A stretch of 64,000 nt of DNA from UBA2357 sp041678045 (GTDB lineage: Bacteria > Pseudomonadota > Gammaproteobacteria > Burkholderiales > Rhodocyclaceae), in contig JBAYOV010000006.1 of NCBI GenBank assembly GCA_041678045.1, positions 1 through 64,000 of the forward strand, given 5' to 3'. The notes beneath the pieces were generated by a model. That model saw nothing but the letters and a program-made list of their open reading frames with translations, did no database searches and was not told the DNA's origin. The translations under genes were made by a program, and so were the position numbers. This document shows, piece after piece, positions 25,685-34,800 of the stretch. How positions within the stretch are numbered: the first letter of the stretch is position 1; every line of letters begins with the position of its first letter.

Positions 25685-28282
25685 ATGAGCAAGCAACTGA
25701 TCATCGCGGAGAAACCATCGGTCGCGCAGGACATTGCGCGGGCGCTTGGCGGATTCACCAAGGAAAAGGACTATTTCGAGTCCGATGACTATGTGCTGTC
25801 TTCAGCCGTGGGCCATCTGCTCGAACTGACCGTGCCGGAAGAATACGAGGTGAAGCGGGGCAAATGGACCTTCGCCCACCTGCCAGTGATCCCGCCCCAG
25901 TTCGCCCTCAAGCCGATCGAGAAATCCCAGGACCGGCTCAAGCTGCTCACCCGCCTCATCAAGCGCAAGGACGTGGTCGGCCTGATCAACGCCTGCGACG
26001 CGGGCCGCGAAGGTGAGCTGATCTTCAATTTCATCGTCGAACACGCGAAAACCGGCAAGCCGATCCAGCGCCTGTGGCTGCAGTCCATGACGGCCGACGC
26101 GATCCGCAAGGGGTTTGCCAGCCTGCGCACCGCCAGCGACGTCGAGGGCCTGCGTCAGGCCGCCGTATGCCGTGCGGAAAGCGACTGGCTGATCGGCATC
26201 AACGGCACCCGGGCGATGACCGCCTTCAACTCGAAGACCGGTGGCTTTCACCTCACCACCGTGGGACGGGTGCAGACCCCCACGCTGGCCATCGTGGTCG
26301 AGCGCGAGGAACGCATCCGCAAGTTCAAGCCACGTGACTACTGGGAGCTGGAGGCGGATTTCGCTTGCCAGGCAGGGCACTACCCCGGTCGCTGGTTCGA
26401 CGAAGGCTTCAAGAAACGCGAGGGCGACGAACACGCCACCGCATTCCGCATCTGGGAGCAGGCTAAGGCCGAAGCGATCCGTGCCCGATGCGAGGGCAAG
26501 CCGGGCATCGTCGAGGAAGAGTCCAAGCCCTCCACCCAACTGTCCCCGCTGCTGTTCGACCTCACCAGCCTGCAGCGCGAGGCCAACGGCCGCTTCGGCT
26601 TTTCCGCCCGTGCCACCTTGCAGGTGGCGCAGGCCCTGTACGAGCGCCACAAGGTGCTCACCTATCCGCGTACCGATTCGCGCGCCCTGCCCGAAGACTA
26701 CATCGACACCGTGAAAACGGTGATCCGCGACCTGCCGGCCGCCTACGCCCCGTTTGCCAACGAAATCGTCAAGCACGACTGGGTGAAGCCGAACAAGCGG
26801 ATTTTCAACAACGCAAAGATTTCCGACCACTTCGCAATCATCCCGACCGGCACCGTGCCCAAGAGCCTGTCCGAACCGGAACAGAAGATCTACGACCTGG
26901 TCACCCGCCGCTTCCTGTCGGTGTTCTACCCGGCGGCCGAGTACCGCATCACTACCCGCATCACCCGGGTCGAAGGCGAAGCCTTCAAGACCGAAGGCAA
27001 GATACTCGTCAAGCCGGGCTGGCTGGCGGTCTGGGGCAAGGAAGCCACCCCGGTCGATGACAAGGACGGCGCACAGCTGGTGGCAGTCGAGCAGGGCGAG
27101 CAGGTGGCCACCGAACAGGTGCTGGTGAAGGCCCTGCAGACCAAGCCCCCGGCACGCTTCAACGAAGCCACCCTGCTGTCCGCGATGGAAGGCGCGGGCA
27201 AGATGGTCGATGACGAGGAATTGCGCGCCGCCATGGCCGAGCGCGGGCTGGGCACACCGGCCACCCGGGCACAGATCATCGAAGGGCTGATTGCCGAGCA
27301 GTACCTGCACCGCGAAGGCCGCGAACTGATTCCCAGCGCAAAGGCCTTTTCGCTGATTACCTTGCTGAAGGGGCTGGGCGTGTCGTCGCTGACCTCACCC
27401 GAGCTCACCGGAGAATGGGAACACAAGCTCGCCCAGATGGAGCGGGGCAGCCTGTCGCGCAGCGCCTTCATGCACGAAATTGCCGACATGGCGCGCGACA
27501 TGGTGGAGCGTGCCAAGCGTTACGAATCCGATACCGTGCCGGGCGACTTCGTGACCCTCGGCACTCCCTGTCCGAAATGTGGCGGGGTGGTGAAGGAGAA
27601 CTACAAGAAATTCGCCTGCCAGTCTTGCGACTGGAGCACCTGGAAGATCGTCGCCGGCCGGCAGTTCGAGATCGACGAGATCGCGACCCTGCTGCGCGAG
27701 GGCAGGGTGGGGCCGCTGATGGGCTTCCGCAGCAAGATGGGACGACTGTTCAACGCCGAGATCCGCCTCAACGACGACAAGCAGCCGGAGTTCGATTTCG
27801 GACAACCGAAGGAAGGCGAGGAGGGGGCCGAAGCGCCCGACTTCTCGGACCAGCAGCCGCTGGGCCCCTGCCCGAAATGCGGCAACCGGGTGTTCGAGCA
27901 CGGCCTGTCGTATGTGTGCGAGAAATCGGTGGGGCCGGAAAAGAACTGCGATTTCCGCTCCGGCAAGATCATCCTGCAGCAGCCCATCGAACGCGAGCAG
28001 ATGCACAAGCTGCTCGCCGAAGGCCGCACCGAGCTGCTCAAGGGCTTCGTTTCCTCCCGCACCCGGCGCAAGTTTTCGGCCTTTCTGGTGCGCGATGCAA
28101 AGGGCAAGGTGGGTTTCGAATTTGAACCCCGCAAACCGCGTGCGGGCAAGACCGAAGAGGCCGCACCGGAAAAGACGGACAACACCGCCGAAAGCCCCGG
28201 GAGCGATGCCGCAAAGAAATCACCGGCAGCCCGCAAGCCACGTGCCACCACACGCAAGACTGTCGGCAAGACAGCGGGCTGA
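25685..28282 (+). CDS. topB: DNA topoisomerase III
   Basis: Type IA topoisomerase that decatenates replication and recombination intermediates; 865 residues from the ATG at 25685. The TOPRIM domain starts LIIAEKPSVAQDIARALGG with INACDAGREGELIF. The catalytic tyrosine is Tyr327 in YPRTDSRALP. Two C-terminal zinc-ribbon repeats (CPKCGGVVKENYKKFACQSC and CPKCGNRVFEHGLSYVC) and a lysine/alanine-rich tail extend it beyond the E. coli length, as is common in betaproteobacteria. A strong terminator follows. Confidence 0.96.
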   Translation: MSKQLIIAEKPSVAQDIARALGGFTKEKDYFESDDYVLSSAVGHLLELTVPEEYEVKRGKWTFAHLPVIPPQFALKPIEKSQDRLKLLTRLIKRKDVVGLINACDAGREGELIFNFIVEHAKTGKPIQRLWLQSMTADAIRKGFASLRTASDVEGLRQAAVCRAESDWLIGINGTRAMTAFNSKTGGFHLTTVGRVQTPTLAIVVEREERIRKFKPRDYWELEADFACQAGHYPGRWFDEGFKKREGDEHATAFRIWEQAKAEAIRARCEGKPGIVEEESKPSTQLSPLLFDLTSLQREANGRFGFSARATLQVAQALYERHKVLTYPRTDSRALPEDYIDTVKTVIRDLPAAYAPFANEIVKHDWVKPNKRIFNNAKISDHFAIIPTGTVPKSLSEPEQKIYDLVTRRFLSVFYPAAEYRITTRITRVEGEAFKTEGKILVKPGWLAVWGKEATPVDDKDGAQLVAVEQGEQVATEQVLVKALQTKPPARFNEATLLSAMEGAGKMVDDEELRAAMAERGLGTPATRAQIIEGLIAEQYLHREGRELIPSAKAFSLITLLKGLGVSSLTSPELTGEWEHKLAQMERGSLSRSAFMHEIADMARDMVERAKRYESDTVPGDFVTLGTPCPKCGGVVKENYKKFACQSCDWSTWKIVAGRQFEIDEIATLLREGRVGPLMGFRSKMGRLFNAEIRLNDDKQPEFDFGQPKEGEEGAEAPDFSDQQPLGPCPKCGNRVFEHGLSYVCEKSVGPEKNCDFRSGKIILQQPIEREQMHKLLAEGRTELLKGFVSSRTRRKFSAFLVRDAKGKVGFEFEPRKPRAGKTEEAAPEKTDNTAESPGSDAAKKSPAARKPRATTRKTVGKTAG

Positions 28283-28296
28283 TCTGAAAGGCCTTG

Positions 28297-28332
28297 AAAA
28301 AAGCCCCTCGCCATTGGTGAGGGGCTTTTTTA
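28297..28332. terminator. bidirectional rho-independent terminator between topB and dps
   Basis: AAAAAAGCCCCTC pairs with GAGGGGCTTTTTT around a short loop. A-tract and T-tract flank the stem, so it can work for topB on the plus strand and dps on the minus strand, which converge here. Confidence 0.9.
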
Positions 28333-28371
28333 CTGCGTTCCAACAGCGCTCAGGCCGGGCTCAGACGGGGT

Positions 28372-28842
28372 TCACTTCTCCAGCAGGCTGCGCAGCATCC
28401 AGGCCGTCTTTTCATGCACCTGCATGCGCTGGGTGAGCAGGTCGGCGGTCGGTTCGTCGCTGGCCTTGTCCACCAGCGGGAGAATGCTGCGCGCGGTCTT
28501 CACCACGGTTTCCTGACCCATCACCAGATGGCGGATCATCTCTTCCGCGCTCGGCACGCCCTTGGGCTCCTTCAGCGAAGACAATTCCACAAACTCGCGA
28601 TAGGTGCCCGGCGCCGGGAAGCCGAGGGCACGAATCCGCTCGGCAATCGAATCCACCGCCAGCGCCAGTTCGTTGTACTGCGCCTCGAACATCAGGTGCA
28701 GCGTGTTGAACATCGGGCCGGTCACGTTCCAGTGGAAATTGTGGGTGGTCAGATACAGGGTGTAGCTGTCGGCGAGCAGGCGCGACAGGCCCTGAGCAAT
28801 CTTTTCACGGTCTTTCTTGTTGATGCCGATATCGATATCCAT
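28372..28842 (-). CDS. dps: Dps-family ferritin-like DNA-protection protein
   Basis: Forms a 12-subunit shell that oxidises iron with peroxide. The 156 residues carry the ferroxidase ligands in THNFHWNVTGPMFNTLHLMFE and the conserved ALAVDSIAERIRALG helix. The long lysine-rich N-terminal tail of E. coli Dps is missing, so DNA binding may be weak. The oxyR gene immediately upstream on the same strand suggests peroxide control. Confidence 0.95.
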   Translation of the reverse strand: MDIDIGINKKDREKIAQGLSRLLADSYTLYLTTHNFHWNVTGPMFNTLHLMFEAQYNELALAVDSIAERIRALGFPAPGTYREFVELSSLKEPKGVPSAEEMIRHLVMGQETVVKTARSILPLVDKASDEPTADLLTQRMQVHEKTAWMLRSLLEK

Positions 28843-28907
28843 GCTGATGACTCCTTGTGAGGTCCGCAGACCGAAGAATGATTGGGCAAGGGAAGGTTTT
28901 CAGTGTA

Positions 28908-29849
28908 TCAGGACCGACTGTCGACCGTGGGCATGCCGCCCACCGGCCTGACGCCGGGCAAGGCGCTCTCGATGATGGCGGTGCGCAGAATGTCGATGGC
29001 ACCGCTGCGCGGATAGGTGACCCGCCACGCCAGCGCCACCCGCCGCGTCGGCTCCGGACTGGAAAACGGCCGCACCGCCACCAGTGGATTGTGGGTAGGC
29101 AACTCGTCGGCCGCTGAACTGGGCAGCACGGTCACGCCCAGCCCGGTGGCCACCATGTGTCGTATCGTTTCCAGCGAGCTGCCTTCCAGTGTGCGCTGCA
29201 GGCCACCCACGTTGCGGCAGTGCGGGCACACTTCCAGCACCTGATCGCGGAAACAGTTGCCGGCACCGAGCAACAACAACTGGTCGTCGGCCAGCGTATC
29301 CGGATCGATATGCGTCTGCGCAGCCCAGGGATGACTCACCGGCAGCAGCACCCTGAAAGGTTCGTCATACACCGGCTGTGCCACGATGCCCGCCTCATCG
29401 ATGGGCAATGACAGCACCACCACATCCAGCTCGCCCCGCTTGAGGCCCTCGATCAGACGCGTGGTGTAGTTTTCCTGAATCATCAGCGGCATGCGCGGTG
29501 CATGCCGATGCACCAGCGGGATCAGACGGGGCAACAGGTACGGGCCAATGGTGTAGATCACGCCCAGGCGCAGGGGCCCGGACAAGGGGTCGCGCCCGGC
29601 GGCGGCAATTTCCGGAATCTGCGCCGCTTCGAGCAGCACCTTTTCGGCCTGCGCGACGATGCGCTGGCCGGTGGTGGTGATCTTCACCTCGGTCGCGCTG
29701 CGCTCGAACAACTGCACGCCCAGCTCTTCCTCCACCTTCTTGATCGCCACTGACAGGGTAGGCTGACTGACGTGACACTTCTCGGCCGCCCGGCCAAAAT
29801 GGCGCTCTCTCGCAAGCGCAACCAGATAACGCAAATCGGTAAGCGTCAT
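28908..29849 (-). CDS. oxyR: Peroxide-sensing LysR-type regulator OxyR
   Basis: Transcription factor activated by a disulphide formed on peroxide exposure. The 313 residues have the N-terminal HTH (LVALARERHFGRAAEKCHVS, QPTLSVAIKKVEEELG). The redox cysteines fall at Cys199 and Cys208 in GNCFRDQVLEVC, the same numbering as E. coli OxyR. The C-terminal effector domain is complete. It lies 65 bases upstream of dps, a likely target, and is divergent from the DegP gene. Confidence 0.96.
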   Translation of the reverse strand: MTLTDLRYLVALARERHFGRAAEKCHVSQPTLSVAIKKVEEELGVQLFERSATEVKITTTGQRIVAQAEKVLLEAAQIPEIAAAGRDPLSGPLRLGVIYTIGPYLLPRLIPLVHRHAPRMPLMIQENYTTRLIEGLKRGELDVVVLSLPIDEAGIVAQPVYDEPFRVLLPVSHPWAAQTHIDPDTLADDQLLLLGAGNCFRDQVLEVCPHCRNVGGLQRTLEGSSLETIRHMVATGLGVTVLPSSAADELPTHNPLVAVRPFSSPEPTRRVALAWRVTYPRSGAIDILRTAIIESALPGVRPVGGMPTVDSRS

Positions 29850-30139
29850 GAGCGGGCAACCTCCCTGTATTGAACGTGTCGTGAAACGTGCTGCATTCGG
29901 ATATTAACCCGATGATCGCCCCCGCGCAGCCTGAAATGCCACCTGAAACGCCCGCCGGATGCATTCATGCTCACATGCAGCCATGCTGAATGGTCACGAT
30001 TTGCAACATACGGCAACTTGAAGCGGAAGCGCCCTGTCCCCACAGTCTCTTGCTGTCATGCCTGTCATGTTGCTTCATCGTTCGCTTCAGCATTACACAT
30101 CGCCATTGCGCATCACGACTCATTTCGACCGGGATCATC

Positions 30140-31591
30140 ATGAAGAACATTGTCCTCGCAAGCGCGCTCGCGCTCACCCTCTCGGGCTTCCTGCCATCGA
30201 CCGTCACCAGCGGCGCAACCCATGCCCAGTCGGCCACCCCCGGCAGCACGCTGGTCACGCCCAACCGCTACGGCCTGCCTGACTTCGGCGATCTGGTCGA
30301 GACCGTCGGACCGGCCGTGGTCAACATCAGCGTGGTGCGTACGCGGCAGCCGGCCACCCCGGATGGTTTGTCCCCGGATGACCCGTTCTACGACCTGCTG
30401 CGCCGCTTCGGCATGCCGCTGCCCGGCATTCCCGGCCCGCAGCAGCGCGGACCACGCATCAGCCAGGGCATCGGCTCCGGTTTCATCGTCAGCGACGATG
30501 GCTATGTGCTGACCAACGCCCATGTGGTCGGCGAGGGAGACACCGAAGTCACCGTGCGCCTGATCGACAAGCGCGAGTTCAAGGCCACCGTGGTGGGCAC
30601 CGATGCACGCACCGATGTGGCCGTACTGAAGATCGATGCGAAGGGCCTGCCCACGGTGCGCATGGGCGACGCCGAACAGGTTCGGGTGGGCGAGTGGGTG
30701 GTCGCCATGGGCTCGCCCTTCGGTTTCGACAACACGGTCACGGCCGGCATCGTGTCGGCCAAGGCCCGCCGCCTGCAGTCGGAAAACTATGTGCCCTTCA
30801 TCCAGACCGACGTCGCCATCAACCCCGGTAACTCGGGGGGTCCGCTGTTCAATCTGGCGGGTGAAGTGGTCGGCATCAACTCGCAGATTTACTCGCGTTC
30901 GGGCGGTTTCATGGGCATTTCCTTCGCCATTCCGATCGATGTGGCACTCAACGTGAAGGAGCAACTCATCGAGCACGGACGGGTGCAGCGCGGCAAGCTC
31001 GGGGTGACCATTCAGGGCGTGGACAAGGAGCTGGCACAGACCTTCGGTCTGGACGAACCCAAGGGAGCGCTGATTTCCAGCGTGGAGCCCGACAGCGCAG
31101 CCGACAAGGCCGGACTGCAGGCGGGCGATGTGGTGATTGGCGTGGATGGTGTCAACATCGCCGACTCGTCGGACCTGCCCCGGGTGATCGGCGAGAAGCG
31201 GCCGGGCACTGCCGTGAAGCTGGAAGTGTGGCGCGACGGTCGCAGCCGCATCTTCAGCGCGAAACTCGACGAGATGCACACGCCTCAGCAGGTGCTGGCA
31301 GGCCGCTCGCAGCCCGGCGAAAGCGCCGACAGCCTTGGCCTCACGGTGCGCAACCTGAACCGCGACGAAAGCCGCCAGCTGGGCGTGCGCGGCGGGATTC
31401 TGGTCGAATCGGCCAGCGGTGTGGCCGCCGAATCGGGCATTCGCAGCGGCGACGTGATTCTCGCGCTGAACAACCGGGGCTTCAGCACGGTGGATGAATT
31501 CCGCCAGCTCGTCGACCGCGCCGGCAAGCGCTTTGCCTTGCTGGTGCAGCGGGGCGACGCGCGCATCTTCGTGCCAGTCCGCCTGCCATGA
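30140..31591 (+). CDS. Periplasmic DegP/HtrA-type serine endoprotease
   Basis: Degrades misfolded envelope proteins. The 483 residues from the ATG at 30140 start with a signal peptide (MKNIVLASALALTLSGFL). The trypsin-like triad is His128 (LTNAHVV), Asp159 (RTDVAVLKI) and Ser232 (NPGNSGGPLFN). Two PDZ domains follow (GKLGVTIQGVDKELAQTFGL and a second near 370-480). The general build is DegP/MucD. The start codon has no strong ribosome site. The gene ends at a clear terminator. Confidence 0.95.
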   Translation: MKNIVLASALALTLSGFLPSTVTSGATHAQSATPGSTLVTPNRYGLPDFGDLVETVGPAVVNISVVRTRQPATPDGLSPDDPFYDLLRRFGMPLPGIPGPQQRGPRISQGIGSGFIVSDDGYVLTNAHVVGEGDTEVTVRLIDKREFKATVVGTDARTDVAVLKIDAKGLPTVRMGDAEQVRVGEWVVAMGSPFGFDNTVTAGIVSAKARRLQSENYVPFIQTDVAINPGNSGGPLFNLAGEVVGINSQIYSRSGGFMGISFAIPIDVALNVKEQLIEHGRVQRGKLGVTIQGVDKELAQTFGLDEPKGALISSVEPDSAADKAGLQAGDVVIGVDGVNIADSSDLPRVIGEKRPGTAVKLEVWRDGRSRIFSAKLDEMHTPQQVLAGRSQPGESADSLGLTVRNLNRDESRQLGVRGGILVESASGVAAESGIRSGDVILALNNRGFSTVDEFRQLVDRAGKRFALLVQRGDARIFVPVRLP

Positions 31592-31647
31592 GTAGGCTGA
31601 ACAGCACGGCTGCCTGAACACCACAGCAGGCGGCGCAACCGCATCGG

Positions 31648-31677
31648 CGGGCGGGGCAGGGTCCCCGCCCGTTTTTT
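31648..31677 (+). terminator. rho-independent terminator after the DegP gene
   Basis: CGGGCGGGG (31648-31656) pairs perfectly with CCCCGCCCG (31663-31671) around a six-base loop, followed by TTTTTT. Confidence 0.92.
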
Positions 31678-31836
31678 GTTCGACGCGTTGTTACCCAACC
31701 CTGCCAACCGGCCACAGGCACAGCGTCCGGTACCCGCCCTTCTTTTCCGGCGCAGGCTGCATGCCGGATGGCTGATGCTATATTGAGCGCTCATAACGGA
31801 CACAGCCGGCGGACACAGCCGCCGGAAACAGCAGCG

Positions 31837-34800
31837 ATGAATCAGCCTTCTCTGGAAACCCGGGACATTCAGGACACACCCCGGGAGCCCCCTTCCTCTT
31901 CCAAAGCCTTGCAGGCCCTCGAAAACCTGCGCATGCGCCTGCTCGACCTCACCGCGCGCAACCGCCTGATCAATTTTCGGCATACCCGCACCAGCAGCCT
32001 GCGCGTGATCGACGAATTGCCCGACCAGCTCGCCGAGGCCCTGCTGGCGGAAAACGAGCTGCGCTTCGAGGCGATTCCCGAGCCGACCGAAGCGCAACTC
32101 GTCGCCGCTGGCTATCTCGAACCCGACCCGGAAGGCGGCGAACCCAAGCGGCTGCGCAACGACCCCAGCGCCGAAGAGTGGGCACGGCACCTCGGCTTCG
32201 CCACCGACTACGCGCTTCCGCTTCCCCCCGCCGCCAGCGCAAGTGGCGACCCCACGCAGCCGGACCCGGACGACGCCGCCGAATCGGCCGCTACCCGCCT
32301 CCCCGCCCGCCATACCGACCACGCCATCCAGACCCTGCTCTACCCGCACGAACTCGAAGCCCAGCTGAAGAGCCTGTCGCAGACCGCCGAATCCGCCATC
32401 CAGGAGATGGGCGCGAACATCCTCTACCTCGCCTTCGGCTTTCTCGAGTGGTTCGAAAGCAGCAGCAGCGACGCTGCCCGCCTCGCGCCGCTCTTCCTCG
32501 TGCCGGTGCACCTGCAACGTGGCCGGCTCAACCCGCGCACCCGCACCTACGAATACACCCTCAGCCACTCCGGCGAAGACATCCTGCCCAACCTGTCGCT
32601 GCGCGAAAAACTGCGTGCCGACTTCGGCATGGCGCTGCCCGACCTCGACGAGAACACCGCGCCCGAAGCCTACTTCGACGAAGTCCGCGCGCTGATCGAA
32701 ACCACCCAGCCGCGCTGGCGGGTGCGCCGCTTCGCCTCGCTCGTGCTGCTCAACTTCAGCAAGCTGCTGATGTATCTCGACCTCGACCCCGCGCGCTGGC
32801 CCGAACACGCCCGCCTCGTCGACCACCCCGTGGTCTCCGGCTTTCTCTCCGGCTACGAGGACACGGAAGCTGGCAGCCAGGCCTCTGGCAGCGGCTTCGG
32901 CGAAGAACACCCGATCGACGAGATCGACACCATCCACATCGACTACCCGCTGATCGACGACGCTGACAGCTCACAACACAGCGCGCTGATCGACGCCGTC
33001 AACGGCCGCAACCTCGTCATCGAGGGTCCGCCCGGCACCGGCAAGTCACAAACCATCACCAACCTCATCGCCGCCGCCATCGCGCAAGGCAAGAAGGTGC
33101 TGTTCGTCGCCGAGAAGCTCGCCGCGCTCGAGGTCGTGCGCAGCCGGCTCGACCGCGCCGGGCTCGGCGAATTCTGCCTCGAGCTGCACAGCCACAAGAC
33201 CCAGAAACGCAAGGTGCTCGACGAAGTCGAAGAGCGCTTGCGCAAGCACGGCCACTATCGCCCGCCCGAACAGATCGCTGCCGACATCGCGCGCTACGAA
33301 GAACTCAAGAACGCCCTCAAGCGCCACGCCGAGCGGATCAACCAGCCGTGGAAGAACACCGGCCAGACCCCGCACCAGATCCTTACGGCCGCCACCCGCT
33401 ACCGCCTCGCTCCCGGGCTGAACCCACCTGGGCAATCCGGCCCGATCAACCCCGAAACCCTGCACCCCGAAGGGCACGACGGCAGCAGCTGGGACGCCGA
33501 TACCCAGCGCCGCCACGCCGACGAGCGCGTTGCCTACCGCAGCGTGCATCAGGCCCTGATCCAGCAGCTCGGCGCCGATGCAAGCCTGGACCAGCACCCG
33601 TGGCACGGCGTGCGCAATGGCGAGCTGCAGCTGTTCGACCTCGAGCGCGTACGCGCCGGACTCGACCACTGGCAGACCGCCCTCACGCAATTGCAGGAAC
33701 AGCACGCCGCGATTGCCGGGCGCCTCGCCTGCCCGCCCGCAACCCTTGGCGAAACCCTCACCGAGCTCGACGCCCTCGCCGCCGAACTCGACGCCATCCC
33801 GCCACTGCGAGGCGACGAACTGCTTGCGCAACTGCCGGTGTTGCATGGCGACGTACTGGAAAAGTGCCGCCGCTATCTCGAACTGTTCGAAGACCTCCAG
33901 CAGCGCCACGCCACGCTCGCCGCGCAGATCGGCGCCAACGCACTGCGCGAACTGGAACGCACCGATGCGCTCGACCCCCTACGCCAGGGCGCCGAGGCAT
34001 TGCGCCAGCGCGTCACCCCCGACACCACGCTGGGCGCACTCGCCGAAGCCCTGCGCCGGCTCGGCACCATCGAACAGACGCTGACCGGACTCGACGAGAC
34101 CTGGCGCGGCGTGCAATCGGCCCTCGGCGAGACCGCCGCACGTCATCTCCAGCCCAGCCGCTCGGGCATTACCGAACTGCGCACCCTGGTCGAACTCGTC
34201 GCCAGCCTGCCCCCGGCCTGCTGGGCCCACCGCGCCCCCCTGTTCGACAATGACGAGCTCGACACACTGTTGCCGCGCCTGCGCAGCGAACTCGAACAAC
34301 TGCGCCCGCAACACGCTCAGCTCGCACGCTGCTTCGCGCTCACCGAGCGGCCCCCCGAAGACGAACTGCGCCAGCTGTCCGGCACGCTTGCCGCCGGCGG
34401 TCTGCTGCGCTGGTTCAAAGGCGACTGGCGCAACGCCCGCAAGCGCCTGCTCGGGCTGGCCGCCAACGGCGGCATCCGCTTCGCCGAACTGCTTGGCCAG
34501 CTTGACGCCTTTGCCGACTACGCCGGCAAGCGCCAACGCTTCGATGCCGACCCCGCCCTTCGCGCGGCGCTCGGCGCGCATTTTCGCGGGCTGGACACCG
34601 ATCTCGACACCCTCGAAACACTGCGCACCTGGTACAAGCGAATCCGGCTTCACTACGGCATCGGCTTCGGACAGAAAGTCGCCCTCGGCGACGCCCTCAT
34701 CGGTCTGTCCGCCAGCATCGTCCCGGCGCTGCGCTCGCTGGCCGAACGCGGCTTGCCCGCGCAGCTCGAAGCCCTGTGCGCCGACCTCGTCGCCGCGCGC

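Noticed and set aside
29871..29895. Sequence CGTGTCGTGAAACG near oxyR resembling a ParB parS site
   Set aside because: Only part of the parS consensus TGTTNCACGTGAAACA is matched and the palindrome is broken; more likely chance or part of the oxyR promoter.
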